Shown: piece by piece, positions 44,955-55,531 of the stretch
Position numbering within the stretch: the first letter of the stretch is position 1
How the letters are laid out: each line of letters opens with the position of its first letter
Assembly (NCBI RefSeq): GCF_036711975.1
Contig: NC_091971.1
Location: 27,659,501-27,723,500, forward strand
Source of the DNA: Onthophagus taurus
Taxonomy: Eukaryota; Arthropoda; Insecta; Coleoptera; Scarabaeidae
DNA: 64,000 nt
Reading direction: 5' to 3'
Program-made: the position numbers and the translations under genes
Notes under the pieces: generated by a model
Told to the model about the DNA's origin: nothing
What the model saw: only the letters and a program-made list of their open reading frames with translations
Databases searched by the model: none

Positions 44955-45645
44955 ATGACACAACAGAACTTAATAATACCCGCCAATTTTTAAAATTCAT
45001 TTAATATTAACCTCTCCCCTCCACAGCCTTTTTGCTTTTCCGGCGCAAGACTTTTCCCCAAATTTTATGTCCTTCAGTCCACCTCAAGTTTCTTCACGTC
45101 GGGGATGGACTCGTAAGAATAAAACTTTAATTTTCACGATAATTTTTATAAATTTTTGTAAGTCATGCAACTCTTAATTTAATTAATTTTTTCAAATTTA
45201 GTAAATAAACTTTCCCCTTTCAGATTTCAAACAATTCAATTAATTTCAATTTCTTAAAAACCAGTTTTTTTTTAACGATGAAGAGTAAGTGGCCTTCTCG
45301 ATTCCTTTAACATAACACGTGTCTCTATCTTGTTTTAGAATATTTGTAACCAACTAACTTGCCCTTAAGGCCTTTAAAAAACTTGTTAACGCCTTTTGTC
45401 TCGTCCAATCACCTACAAAATTTCACCACGTTGTCAGATGTTCAATTTTGTGCTCCATAAGTAATTGACGGTAACTAAACAAATTAAAAAATATGTATAA
45501 CAAATTTCTTGCTTCAATTTTATGTTTTTTAGTCGTGCCTGATGAAGAGATTTTGAATCTCGAAACATGTTGCACTGATCTTATATTAAGAATAAATAAT
45601 TTTTCATCGATCCCAAGGAGTTTTTATTTATCACTTACAACCCAC
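44955..45645 (+). mobile_element. Penelope-like terminal block inserted in BEL
   Basis: Non-coding sequence with the signature gcctgatgaagagattttga...ctcgaaacatg near 45539-45575, which typifies the terminal regions of Penelope-like elements. It splits BEL RT coding sequence. A pyrimidine-rich start (cctctcccctccaca at 45010) and a tail of ttttatttatcac at the end mark its limits roughly. Confidence 0.5.
45537..45576 (+). ncRNA. Hammerhead-ribozyme-like core in the Penelope block
   Basis: The order CTGATGA, a 6-bp stem (GAGATT/AATCTC) closed by TTG, then GAAAC matches the conserved catalytic core of hammerhead ribozymes between stems I, II and III. Penelope-like elements are known to carry such motifs. 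The flanking stem I/III pairing and cleavage site are not clear here, so activity is uncertain. Confidence 0.4.
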
Positions 45646-45649
45646 GATG

Positions 45650-45835
45650 AACATTGAATCAACTATCACCAAACTTCAACTCATATTTCTGTATGGGATC
45701 ATCAAGAGAGAATCGCCATAAAATATTTTGAAAGATTTGATCATGAGGTGATACCAAAATCTGGCGATACATTTGCTTGATGTCACAAATGAAAGCGTAT
45801 TTAAATAATCTGAAATTAATTAAAATGTGTATAAT
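45650..45835 (-). pseudogene. BEL/Pao reverse transcriptase, middle fragment
   Basis: The minus strand here encodes a short frame reading FKYAFICDIKQMYRQILVSP and then FQNILWRF, followed by DDPIQKYELKFG. F-x-C-D-I-x-Q-M-Y-R-Q-I is a conserved BEL RT block (motif A region). It is separated from both neighbouring BEL pieces by inserted DNA. Confidence 0.7.
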
Positions 45836-45845
45836 ATTTTGTTGC

Positions 45846-46111
45846 AGTTAAATGATTAAATGATAAATTTGCTTCGCAAATATAACAGTATGACGCAAAC
45901 ATCTGCATACACTAGTCACTATGGATATCAGTCTGGATACCAAAGCTACAAAACAACACCTGCTTGTACAAGTACTGAAAGTAGCGTGTCGCAACTAATA
46001 AGTAGTTACCACACACCGCCTACGCCTGCTGGTGCCAATGCCAATACTGCAGGTAGTTCATCGCAACAAAATAATAATGCATATAGTTTTAGTTATGATG
46101 ATTCTACATAA
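45846..46111 (+). other. Exon-like frame rich in Ser, Tyr and Thr
   Basis: A frame preceded by a tgttgcag acceptor reads MTQTSAYTSHYGYQSGYQSY, then VSQLISSYHTPPTPAGANAN, ending at a stop at 46111. It could be the last exon of a Harbinger accessory protein, since it sits in the same inserted block, or a captured host exon. I do not recognise it. The composition is not that of AT-rich noise. Confidence 0.35.
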
Positions 46112-46183
46112 GATTCTGATATTATCACAAACCTATATTCGCCGTAAAATAAAAACTAAGAGATTAAAAACATAATATTTGGT

Positions 46184-46640
46184 TTTTCTTACCTTAAAGT
46201 TATTGTTAGTCGTTCTTCAGCTGATATACTTTGTCTCATCACTGTATTTCTGCGTGTCAACTCTGGTTTTACAATGGAAAGCAATTCACGAAACGTCGAA
46301 TATGACATTCTATAACAACTTCTGAATTTATGCTCATAGTTTTTTTAGTATTTTAAACGTTGTTACATAATGTCCACCAAGTAATCTCTCTTTATTAAAT
46401 GGGTGCATCCAATTTTGACGCTGCTTTCGTTGCCCACGCTTCGGCTGCTTACGCAAAAGCAGCACCAAAGACAACGTGACTAATGTTGCCTCAACGGAGT
46501 CCATCTTGCAACTGTAGCGATCGCAGGCATTTTTGTGCCACTGAATCGCGTTTGCATCGCGACTGAATCGTGGTTTGGGCGAGGGCAAACAGCTAGCGAC
46601 CGCATAGCGACTCTATCGATGCGAACGCGCGACAGCATTG
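46184..46640 (-). pseudogene. PIF/Harbinger transposase, first exon
   Basis: The minus-strand frames read NKERLLGGHYVTTFKILKKL and, in another frame, SYSTFRELLSIVKPELTRRN and ISAEERLTITLR. They stop at a splice donor (GTAAGAAA) at about 46190. This is the N-terminal signature of PIF/Harbinger transposases. At least one frameshift occurs near 46330. The right boundary near 46640 is where BEL coding stops. Confidence 0.7.
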
Positions 46641-47247
46641 CTACAAAAAGTCGTCGTGGGTTCAGTTTAGGTCCAATCAGCAACATATCATTTAATGACT
46701 TTCCGAAGGATACAATGGTGCGGAATGTAATAATTATTGGAGCTAGGAGAGGGTGAAGGAACTAAAGACATATGATTTGATTTTAAATAATCTTTCATGA
46801 ACTCGGTGTACTTGTCACGAAGAGAGACATTTTTCAGAAGACGATTTTCCAATAATTTAAAACGTTTTAAAGCAACATTGTAGGAATTTCCCAGATCCGG
46901 TTGGTTTTGCTTGAATGGTAACGATACAATGAAACGTCCATCGGTATCACGTCGATAATTATTTATAATTATCATATATGATAATTATAATTATCGTCGA
47001 TATTTTCGTCGTCTATCGTCATAGATTTAATTTCAGGAATTGATTCGAGCTCCCAAAAACGTCGCATTGATGAATCCAAGGATTCTTCCATCGCAGAAAT
47101 GCATGTTGATAAGGAAGTCGTTGATAATTCAGCTTTACCCATTAATATCGAGCCGAAAATGGAATGGAGAGCTACAGGATCATTCTGATCACCGCACACT
47201 CGACCACCAGTAAAAAGTGGAGGAATTAATTCTGCACCCAATAACAA
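46641..47247 (-). pseudogene. BEL/Pao linker and N-terminal reverse transcriptase
   Basis: Frames 47247-46972 (LLGAELIPPLFTGGRVCG, then RRFWELESIPE) and 46975-46688 (DTDGRFIVSLPFKQNQPDLG, NSYNVALKRFKLLENRL, YYIPHHCILRK) show BEL Pol between the protease and the RT fingers. A third frame adds LNDMLLIGPKLNPRRLF up to about 46640, where the Harbinger block starts. Segments expected between HHCILRK and LNDML are missing. Confidence 0.8.
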
Positions 47248-47259
47248 GTCTACTTCCTT

Positions 47260-47682
47260 CTATGGGGAGTGATGTTCTGGATGGAAATCAAGATATTTAA
47301 GAAGATCATAGGACCGAATAATAGAGGATAGTGATGGTTGACCAGAACAAATCGAGGAGGTAACTATGGCTTTAAGATCAAAGATAAAGTTTTGGGATTG
47401 GCATGATTGGATAGTACAGTTGACAATTCCCTTATTGCAGACTGAAGTCATTGAATTTAATCCATGAATCTCCACTGACGAATTACTTTGGTGGGGCAGA
47501 CGAAGTCGTTGCAATAACTTTGTCGTAATAAAATTTGACATGCTTCCCGAATCAATCAGAGCCCGTGCCAAATGAAATTGGCCAAATTGATCACGGATAT
47601 TTACAAAGGCGATTGGCAAAATGACTTTTCGAGTACTTTCGGTCGTTGCCGCCTTATTTGTATTACATGACATGGTTCCCAC
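47260..47682 (-). pseudogene. BEL/Pao aspartyl protease (DUF1758)
   Basis: The frame reads VILPIAFVNIRDQFGQFHLA, then RALIDSGSMSNFITTKLLQR with the catalytic DSG, and EIHGLNSMTSVCNKGIV. A truncated C-terminal part ends in IRSYDLLKYLDFHPE. The active-site DSG is intact, but the surrounding polyprotein is broken into several frames. It follows the zinc-knuckle region and precedes the RT linker. Confidence 0.85.
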
Positions 47683-47907
47683 ATGGATCGCTGGAGAATT
47701 TGACGATTTGAAATGTAATAAAGTATGGTGATGCTGATGGCAAGTACGATATCTATGGGTCGATCAACAGTTGTGAGTTGTATGGGTTTTACTCAAACAG
47801 TTCCGACATAGTGCTTTCTCACGAACCAGCTGCAATCGGTCAGCTGCTGATTTGGACGTAAATAGATTACATCGATATGTCGGATGATATTCTTTAGATA
47901 TGATACA

Positions 47908-48680
47908 TTAAATATTGGTTAAAGGAGATGAACCTTGTTCAATTTTTAAGTTCACTAACTTATTTAACTTTGGACGATTGTAGGAAATTTTATCATTAAA
48001 CGTTAACAGTACAGATTCTAATGCCTTTGCGTTCTTTTCCAGAAACACAATCAGTTTTTTATACGATGGAATTTCAAATTCAGTATGTTCAGCTTCGAAA
48101 GCCGTTTTAGTGGAAGAATTCAATTTTTGGAGAAGTACATTAAATAGTAAAAATACCCATTGATCCACGGGAAATTTCAAGGTTCGAAAACCTTCGACAT
48201 TTTCGTGGAAGGTGTCAATGATTGAACGAAAACCTCTGGCAGAATCTTCCTTCAGAGGCTTTAAATTAATCAGTTCATTGAAATGAAGTGTCGCTAGATG
48301 GCGTTTATTCTGATATCTGCCTTTTAGTGTGTCATAGGCAATCTCGTAATTAGCATCAGTTACTGGAAGTCCTTTCAAAAGATTGAAAGCTTCTCCTTTT
48401 AATGATGCGAGTAGGTACTGATACTTAGCAATAGAAGACAAGGATTTGTTTTCATGTAGCATGGTTTTGTACATATCAAAAAAAGGGTGCCAATCTTTGT
48501 AGTTACCGTCAAACGTAGGTAACGTTAATTTATTAAGTTTTGGGCTTGATGTTGAAGGAGCTTCTTTTGTCGAAGAAGGTTTTGGAGATAAGTGGGTTTG
48601 ATAAGCAGGTTTTGGATTCAAGTAAACGATTATAGAAACCGTTACGACGCAGGGTAAGTCTGGTAAGTTTATCACTCATA
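47908..48680 (-). pseudogene. gag: BEL/Pao Gag
   Basis: A start around 48680 (MSDKLTRLTLRR) lies in a frame that shifts near 48620 to the main frame. The main frame reads LPTFDGNYKDWHPFFDMYKT, then SIAKYQYLLASLKGEAFNLL, YDTLKGRYQNKRHLATLHFN and AFEAEHTEFEIPSYKKLIVF. This is the DUF1759-type Gag of BEL/Pao. It would assemble the retroelement particle. Downstream (47683-47907) zinc-knuckle sequence LCRNCLSKTHTTHNC is followed by an in-frame stop. Confidence 0.85.
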
Positions 48681-49500
48681 ATGGCAGTTAATAAAAATAG
48701 GTAAATCCAAGAAACGAATTCTAATCCCCACAGAAAATGGAGAAAAAATAATAAACTCAAAAGAACAATTGAATCGTTCGAAGAAATAAATTCCAAATTG
48801 GTTTTTGAATAAAATAAAGGATAAATAAAAAAATAGATTTCAAAAGGAAAATAAACGAGAAAATCAGAAAGATTAATTGTAATTAGTGTAAAATAAATGA
48901 TAGAGAATTCCAGGTGAATAAATCACGATGAGGAAAGTACTTTTAAAAAATAAAGAATTTATATTTCAAAAAACGAAGAAAGAAAACCAAAATTAAACGA
49001 AATCTGACGCTAAAAATAGCGTAACAAATTTCAGGTTCTCCAGATGTCCCACAAGAGATCGGAACAACGTGGAAGAACGCAAAAAACGTGGATTAATAAT
49101 CGAAAAATTCTAATAATACGGCGTAAAAACGCAAAAAAAAAACAAAAAATAATTAAACAAATTATAAATTAACTCCGGAAGCATCCGGCTCGAAGGACTC
49201 GAAGGACAATATTCGCGCGGTAAATAACTGGGAAACAAAAATTAGGTGTTGGTTCTTTAATTGAAACAAAATGATAATAAAGATAAATAATAAAACAAAA
49301 AATTGCAACTGACTAAATTTAATATAAATAAAATTGAAAATATAATTACCTTGATTTAATATAAGTGTGAGCGTGGGTGGACGTTATAGCAGAACGTGGT
49401 TTTTCGTATTATTGACAGGTGTGATAGAAAGTATGATTGAGAAGTAAGTGTGTGTGAGTGTTTTAAACTTGAAAACTCCAGGTTGAGCCGGCGTACATGC
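48681..49500 (-). other. BEL leader and possible 5' LTR remnant
   Basis: AT-rich non-coding sequence upstream (on the minus strand) of Gag. A block at 49000-49060 contains a tgacgctaaaaatagcgta inverted pair that could be an LTR end. No second LTR is available to prove it. No other gene is seen. Confidence 0.35.
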
Positions 49501-49520
49501 GCACATAACTCAGACATGGG

Positions 49521-51091
49521 GTGAAAATAAGAAAATTAAATGCAGGACAAACACCTTTCGTCCCCAAGTTGACTGATAAACTTGTTTCAGTTCTGAGGTT
49601 TGACTTGATTAAGTTTCCTAAATGTAACTCTTTACCTTCCACTTGTTTTTCAAGGACTAAAGATCTAGTTCCTAAAAGTCTACAATCTAATGTCATCTAT
49701 AAGATTCCTTGCAATAATTGTGAAAAAACGTATATAGGTACTACCAGTCAGTATTTTGATGCTAGGATTAAACAAGATAAACGGGATTGTCAATCTAGAG
49801 ATGAAAATAAGAGTGCGTTGGTTCATCACCATGTTCTTAGTGGTCACCATTTTAATATTGAGAATTCTCAGATTGTGGATAAAGAATCAATTTATTCTAA
49901 AAGATTATTCTTAGAGATGTTTCTAACAGTAAAGACCGTTACTACTCCTAAACTAACTAATAAACTCTTTTCATCAAATTTTAAAAATAACACAGACACA
50001 ATTAAACGTTTAAACATCATTCTAAAACATTTCATCACTCAGAATTACTGCTCTTTTAACGGAGAAGTCTATAATATTGTAGAAGGTTTACCAATGGGAA
50101 TGCCTCTTTCAGGAATACTTGCCGACATGTACCTTGATCACATCGAAAATGACAAAATAATTAACAGCTCAAACCCTTATAACATTTACATTAACCGTTA
50201 GATAAGATACGTTAATGATGTTTTTTGTGATTGGTTCCCTCCCAAACACAAATGATTGTTTAGATTACTTAAACAACTTACATCAAAAATTAAACTTCAC
50301 TATTGAAATAGAAGAAAATAAGACATTAAATTTTCTAGATCTAACCGTGAAATGCTTAGAAGATGGCAAATTAGAATTTGATATATTTAGAAAACCATCA
50401 ATGATACCAACAACCATTCCTTATGACTCTGCCCACCCTCTCAACCAAAAACTAGCCAATTTCAGGATTCAGAAAAACAGGCTCTTAAAATATCCTTTGT
50501 CAGAGGATAACAATATCAAGGAATATAATTACATACATAATCTAGCGGCTCAGAATGGATTCCCTAATGAAATAATAAATAATCTTTTTAGAAAAGTACA
50601 TATTCAAACAGATCCACTATACGTTAAACCAGAAAAAACAAAAAAACACATACAATCCTATCACTTTTAACAATATCACATTTAAATCAAGTTCAATCTT
50701 CTCAAAGTATAACATTACATTTGCATTCTCCAACAACAACAATTTACTTCGAATATTTTCTAACTATCATAATAAAAACAGCGATAAATTGAAGGAAAGT
50801 GGGGTCTACTCTATTGCATGTTCTGAGTGTGAATGTGTTTATGTTGGACAAACAGGAAGAAAGCTTGAAAAGCGACTTCAAGAACATAAAACTAAAAAAA
50901 ACTCTAACGTTTATAAATACGTAGCAGAAACAAAACATCAAATAGATTATGAAAATGTGAATCTCCTTCCTAAATGCGAAAAAGGCTTTAAGCTTGATTA
51001 TTGGAATCATTGGAAATTCATAAACATAAAGTTAAAAACAAACATAAATTACTTAATGAACAAATTAGTAGTAGATAAAAGCCGATTCTAG
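49521..51091 (+). pseudogene. Penelope-like retroelement (GIY-YIG + RT + GIY-YIG), broken
   Basis: Frame 49521-50201 begins with one GIY-YIG domain (SNVIYKIPCNNCEKTYIGTT). Without a stop it passes into Penelope RT (CSFNGEVYNIVEGLPMGMPL, then SGILADMYLDHIEN). Frame 50215-50670 continues the RT thumb (FTIEIEENKTLNFLDLTVKC, LEFDIFRKPS). Frame 50789-51091 is a second GIY-YIG (ESGVYSIACSECECVYVGQT, GRKLEKRLQEHK). Breaks lie at 50199-50215 and 50668-50790. Canonical Penelope elements have GIY-YIG at the C-terminus only. The first copy is most simply the tail of a head-to-tail neighbour joined in frame. Confidence 0.82.
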
Positions 51092-51198
51092 AACCTCCTC
51101 TCAGAACCTCAGGTCAAGGTCAAGGCCAAGGCCACGTTGAGCGACCATGACCTTGACCTTGTCCTGAGGTTCTGGGAGGAGGTTCCAGAATCGGCTAT
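51083..51198. repeat. Inverted repeat at the left margin of the virus-like element
   Basis: The segment from AGCCGATTCTAGAACCTCCT to the AGGTCAAGGTCA run (51083-51125) is the inverted complement of 51147-51198 (tgaccttgacc ... agaatcggct), with a spacer of about 20 bp. The right arm is the first part of the 94-bp tandem units that follow. It may be part of the element's terminus. Confidence 0.7.
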
Positions 51199-51420
51199 TG
51201 CAAAGGGGGTCGTTGACCAGTAACCTTGACCCGAGTGACCATGACCTTGACCTTGTCCTAAGGTTCTGGGAGGAGGTTCCAGAATCGGCTATTGCAAAGG
51301 GGGTCGTTGACCAGTAACCTTGACCCGAGTGACCATGACCTTGACCTTGTCCTGAGGTTCTGGGAGGAGGTTCCAGAATCGGCTATTGCAAAGGGGGTCG
51401 TTGACCAGTAACCTTGACCT
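51139..51420. repeat. Three tandem 94-bp units with TGACCTTGACC motifs
   Basis: Units start at 51139, 51233 and 51327 and are almost identical. Each carries tgaccatgaccttgacctt, whose complement contains TCAAGGTCA, the consensus type bound by FTZ-F1/NR5A nuclear receptors. GC content is much higher than in the surroundings. The array lies between the Penelope element and the viral polymerase gene. Further tgacct-type hexamers continue to about 51510. Confidence 0.9.
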
Positions 51421-51557
51421 AAACAATGACCTTTACTTTGACCTCAACGGAGACCTTGAAGTCAACCTTAATTGTAACCATGACATTGACCTTGTACGTG
51501 ACCTGAAATGAAGGTTACACGACGTGAGTTCATTGAAAACCCCACTTCGGAGGAGGT

Positions 51558-51618
51558 ATGCTTTAAATAGCAGATAGAAAATCGTGTTCAACAGTATTGA
51601 AGTAAGAGTGTTGTGAAC
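51558..51618 (+). promoter_or_regulatory. Putative promoter of the polymerase gene
   Basis: A TTTAAATAG TATA-like box at about 51562 lies about 55 bp before the ATG at 51619. It is followed by gttcaacagtattg, which could serve as initiator. No experimental support. Confidence 0.35.
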
Positions 51619-52026
51619 ATGTTGACCTGCGACGTGTGTTACAAAGAGTTTACTAGACCAGATAATCTTGTGAGACATCAACGCACAGCATGTATTGGGA
51701 AACGTCGAAAGGTGGAAGAGGATCAACAAGGAGATGTTATAGTGTGTGAAATATGTGATGAACACGTAACCAGACAATGTTACTCCTCACATCTGCGCAG
51801 CAACAAACATAAACAGAAAGCCTTCGTAATAATAGATGATGGTGTAGAAAAAATAGATTCGATATTTGGAGATAAAATCAGTTTGATACAGTCCGTGAGG
51901 AATGTAAATGGTAGTTTAAAAGTGAATACGGAAATTTTTGGATTGTATTTCATAAATACGAAGGAAGAAGTGGAAATCAAATCATTCAACACAAAAAATA
52001 AAATTATAACAGTAACTAACTTGTAA
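51619..52026 (+). pseudogene. polB: DNA polymerase B gene, N-terminal zinc-finger region
   Basis: Two C2H2-type fingers open the protein (MLTCDVCYKEFTRPDNLVRH and CEICDEHVTRQCYSSHLRSN). A conserved segment follows with KVNTEIFGLYFINTKEEVEI, ending ITVTNL and a stop at 52024. The same domain order is found at the N-terminus of many insect Polinton-like polymerases. The stop coincides with a near-exact 16-17 bp local duplication (aacagtaac/taacttgt at 52004-52037), which probably broke the frame. The ATG at 51619 is preferred over the upstream GTG. Confidence 0.75.
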
Positions 52027-55000
52027 CAGTAATAACTTGTACCAAACATACGAGGACTTTATGGACGAGATTATGGTGAAAATGTCGGAATTCCAAGAAT
52101 GGGACTCAGGTAAGAGTATAAGAATAGAAAAGTAGTAAAATGCGAAACTAAAGGTGTTAATACTGCAGGTTGGACCTTGTTGGAAATATTATATCTTGAA
52201 GTGAACTGTAACAAGTTTAATCCTACAAGAGCATCGAGCTACATCGACTTACCGACATCCATAAAAGGGAAGAGAGCGGTAATAAACGTGCAAAATAACG
52301 ATAATAAGTGCTTTGCTTGGGCACTGATGTCCGCGCTGTACCAACCCACAGGTTTACCGCAAAGAATATCATCATACCCAGATTATAGGGAAACAGAATT
52401 AAAGTTTGACTGCGTAACATTCCCAGTACCCATCAGAGACATACCAAAATTTGAGGAAGAAAATAACATTTCAATTAACGTCTATGGTATAAATTCTTGG
52501 TATAATGGAGAGAAAATGGTAGATGATATTGTAACTGTGTGTATATGTAAACAGAAACGGGAGCGTCATGTAAACTTATTAGTAGTCAGCGACAATTTCG
52601 GGAATAACCACTATTGTTGGATAAAAAACTTATCTCGACTGATACATGCACAATCGACTCATGAACATCAAAGATATATTTGTGAGGGTTGTTTGCAATA
52701 CTTTTCAACTGAAGACAAGTTGGTACGACATCAGATGGATGACTGTAAAAAAGTGAAAGCAACAGTACCAAGCGAACAAATAAAAGTGAATAAGTTCGGA
52801 CATCTAGAAAAGGAAAATGTTTTACAATTTGAAGGATTTGAAAAAAAAATGAAAGTTCCGTTTGTGGTGTACGCCGATTTCGAGGCGATTCTGAAACCCT
52901 TAACGCCCGAAGAAGGAAAAGTTTACGATGATAATAAACCATATACGGCCCGATGTTTTGAACACGACCCATACGCGTTTGCGTACTACATTAAGTGTGC
53001 TTACGATGATAACTTATCGAAATTCCAAATATACCGAGGGCGAAACGCTGCTCTGGAATTTATTATAAGATTGGAGAAGGATGTAATAGAGATCTATAAA
53101 CAACATTTGAGGCAAACAAAGGATATGATACCGCTAAGCTGTCTGGACCAATTTGTACATGAACTGAGTTCCGTATGTCACATTTGTGATAAACCAATAA
53201 ACAAAGAAGAGAAAGTGTGTGATCACGATCACTTGACAGGATTGTATAGGGGTCCTGCGCATTCCGTCTGCAATATAAATTATAAATTACCGATGTTTAT
53301 CCCTGTGTTTTTCCACAACCTGTCGAATTACGATGCCCACATGTTTGTGAAAAGTATTGCCCTAAACAAGGAGGAAGTAGAGGTGATAGCACAAAACAAA
53401 GAAAAATATATTTCTTTTTCCAAAAAAATAGTTGTCGGAGAAACAACCGATAACAAGGGAAAGAAACGCAAAGTGTTTATGAAAATAAGATTCGTCGACT
53501 CGTTTATATTCATGGCGAGTTCTTTGGAAAAGTTGGTTTCATATTTGGATGATAAGGATTCTGTGGAAGTGAAAAAAAAATTCAAAGACTCTGAAGAATT
53601 TAGATTGATGCGCCAGAAAGGTGTATTTCCATATTCGTTCGTAGATTCGTTTGAAAAGTTGGAGTATAGTAAATTGCCTGATCATACACAGTTTTACGAC
53701 ATATTGAGTTCAAGTAATATTTCAAAGGAACAATACTCTAGAGCACAGACTGTATGGAATAAATTTAAGTGTACAACGTTGGGAGAATACAGTGACCTGT
53801 ATTTGACGTCAGATGTGTTAATGTTGACTGATGTCTTTGAAAATTTCAGGACAATATCTTTGGAGAATTACAATCTGGATCCTTGCCATTATTATACTGC
53901 GCCCGGGTTTGGGTGGGATGCTCTGTTAAAAATGACAGGTGTAAAATTAGAATTGTTATCAGACATTGACATGTTACACTTTTTTAAGAAAGGAATTAGA
54001 GGCGGTCTCTGTATGTGTGTAAAACGATCTGCAATAGCAAACAACAAGTTCCTTGACGATTTTAACCCAGAAAAACCATCATCATATATTCTATACTTGG
54101 ACGCTACCAATTTGTATGGGTATGCAATGAGTTGTAAATTACCAACAGGCGGTTTTCGATGGTTGTCGAACCAAGAAATAGCAGATATAGATGTGGAGTG
54201 TTTAGATGATGAACACCTTGGTTATGTGTTTGAAGTGGATTTGGAGTATCCCGAAAGGTTACACAACCAGCATGATGATCTACCGTTTTGTCCCGAAAAC
54301 ATAATCGCTCCCGGATCGAAGCATCCTAAGTTGATTGCGAACTTACAAAATAAATCGAAATACATAATTCACTATGTAAACCTACGTGAATGTGTGAAAA
54401 AAGGTCTTAAGCTAACCAAAATACACCGTGCATTGCAATTTCAACAATCGCCGTGGATGAAACCATATATCGATTTTAACTCTGAGAAACGAATGAATGC
54501 TACGAATGAATTTGGGAAAAATCATTATAAACAAATGAATAATATCGTGTATGGGAAAACGATGGAAAATGTTGAAAATAGAGTCGATATACGATTAGTG
54601 TCACATTGGGAGAATCGTTACAGGAGACCCGGTGCAGAAGCTCTTATCGCAAAGCCGACTTTCAAGTCATCGAAAATTTTCTGCCATAATTTGGCAGCCA
54701 TTGAAATGCAGAAGGTGGAGGTCAAATATAACAAACCTCTGTATGTAGGGTTTAGCGTACTGGAATTGTCGAAAGCGGTCATTTATAACTTTTTTAATAA
54801 TTTTTTAAAAGAGAAATATGGTGAAAACGTATTATTGTTATATACAGATACGGATTCGTTAATTCTCGAAATATTTACTGAGAATGTATACCAGGATATC
54901 AAAGAAAATATAGAGATGTTCGATACCTCTAATTACAAGTTAAACAACAGACATAATATTCCTCCAGGGCCGCCGATAGTTGGAAAAATGAAAGATGAGT

Positions 55001-55380
55001 ACCCAAATACGATATTAACATCGTTTTATGGTACAGGAGCTAAAGCTTATTGTATTAACACTTTGGAAGGAGTTGTCAAGCGTGCCAAGGGTGTGAAAAA
55101 GTATGTTATCGATAAAAACTTAAGTGTTTCAGAATATAAACGGATTATCGAAGATGGAGGTTCTGTGCGAAAAAAGATGTATGTCTTTCGCTCCTCCTAT
55201 CACACGATGTATACAGAACTAAAGAATAAAGTGGCGCTCTCTGCACATGACGATAAACGTTACGTGATGGAGGATGGATGTCATACGTTAGCTTGGGGAA
55301 ACTATCTTATTGAAGATCTACGCAGGGAAGATCTTTTGGACAACTTATTGGAGTTGTTAAACGTAAACATGTATGGCTAG
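52027..55380 (+). pseudogene. polB: Family B DNA polymerase (Polinton/adintovirus type)
   Basis: The coding frame resumes at about 52038 (TYEDFMDEIMVKMSEFQEWD). A clean 59-bp intron (52110-52168) follows, and then 1068 codons are open without interruption to 55380. Exonuclease motifs are VVYADFEAIL (Exo I), HNLSNYDAH (Exo II) and YLTSDVLMLTD (Exo III). Polymerase motifs are LYLDATNLYGYAM (A), KQMNNIVYGKTMEN (B) and YTDTDSLI (C). A Cys/His insert (CHICDKPI ... CDHDHLTG ... SVCN) at about 53185-53275 looks like an HNH/endonuclease VII-type zinc site. It would replicate the element. All catalytic motifs look intact; only the N-terminal break is disabling. Confidence 0.9.
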
Positions 55381-55531
55381 TTAAATTGCGATCAGTTAAT
55401 TTGTAAAAAAAAAAAGATACTTGCTTGTATCACAAAACTTGTATATAAAGTAGAAAGTAGGTTGTTAAAAAGGTTACTTGAAATAAAATCAACGAAATTA
55501 AAAAAAGTTTTTTATTTTCTTAGTGTAAAAA
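55381..55531. other. Short convergent intergenic region
   Basis: The polymerase gene (rightward) and the integrase gene (leftward) converge here. A poly(A)-rich run at 55407-55417 and an aataaaat signal at about 55482 on the plus strand could serve the polymerase transcript. The reverse strand is likewise A/T rich. Confidence 0.4.

Larger units (their letters stand above)
44472..48680 (-). mobile_element. BEL/Pao retrotransposon, minus strand, split by other elements
   Basis: Reading leftward from 48680: Gag, zinc knuckles, aspartyl protease and reverse transcriptase, in the standard BEL order. It is interrupted by a Harbinger-containing block (about 45840-46640) and a Penelope tail block (about 44955-45645). 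It is truncated at 44472 soon after the RT. No integrase is present here. Confidence 0.8.
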
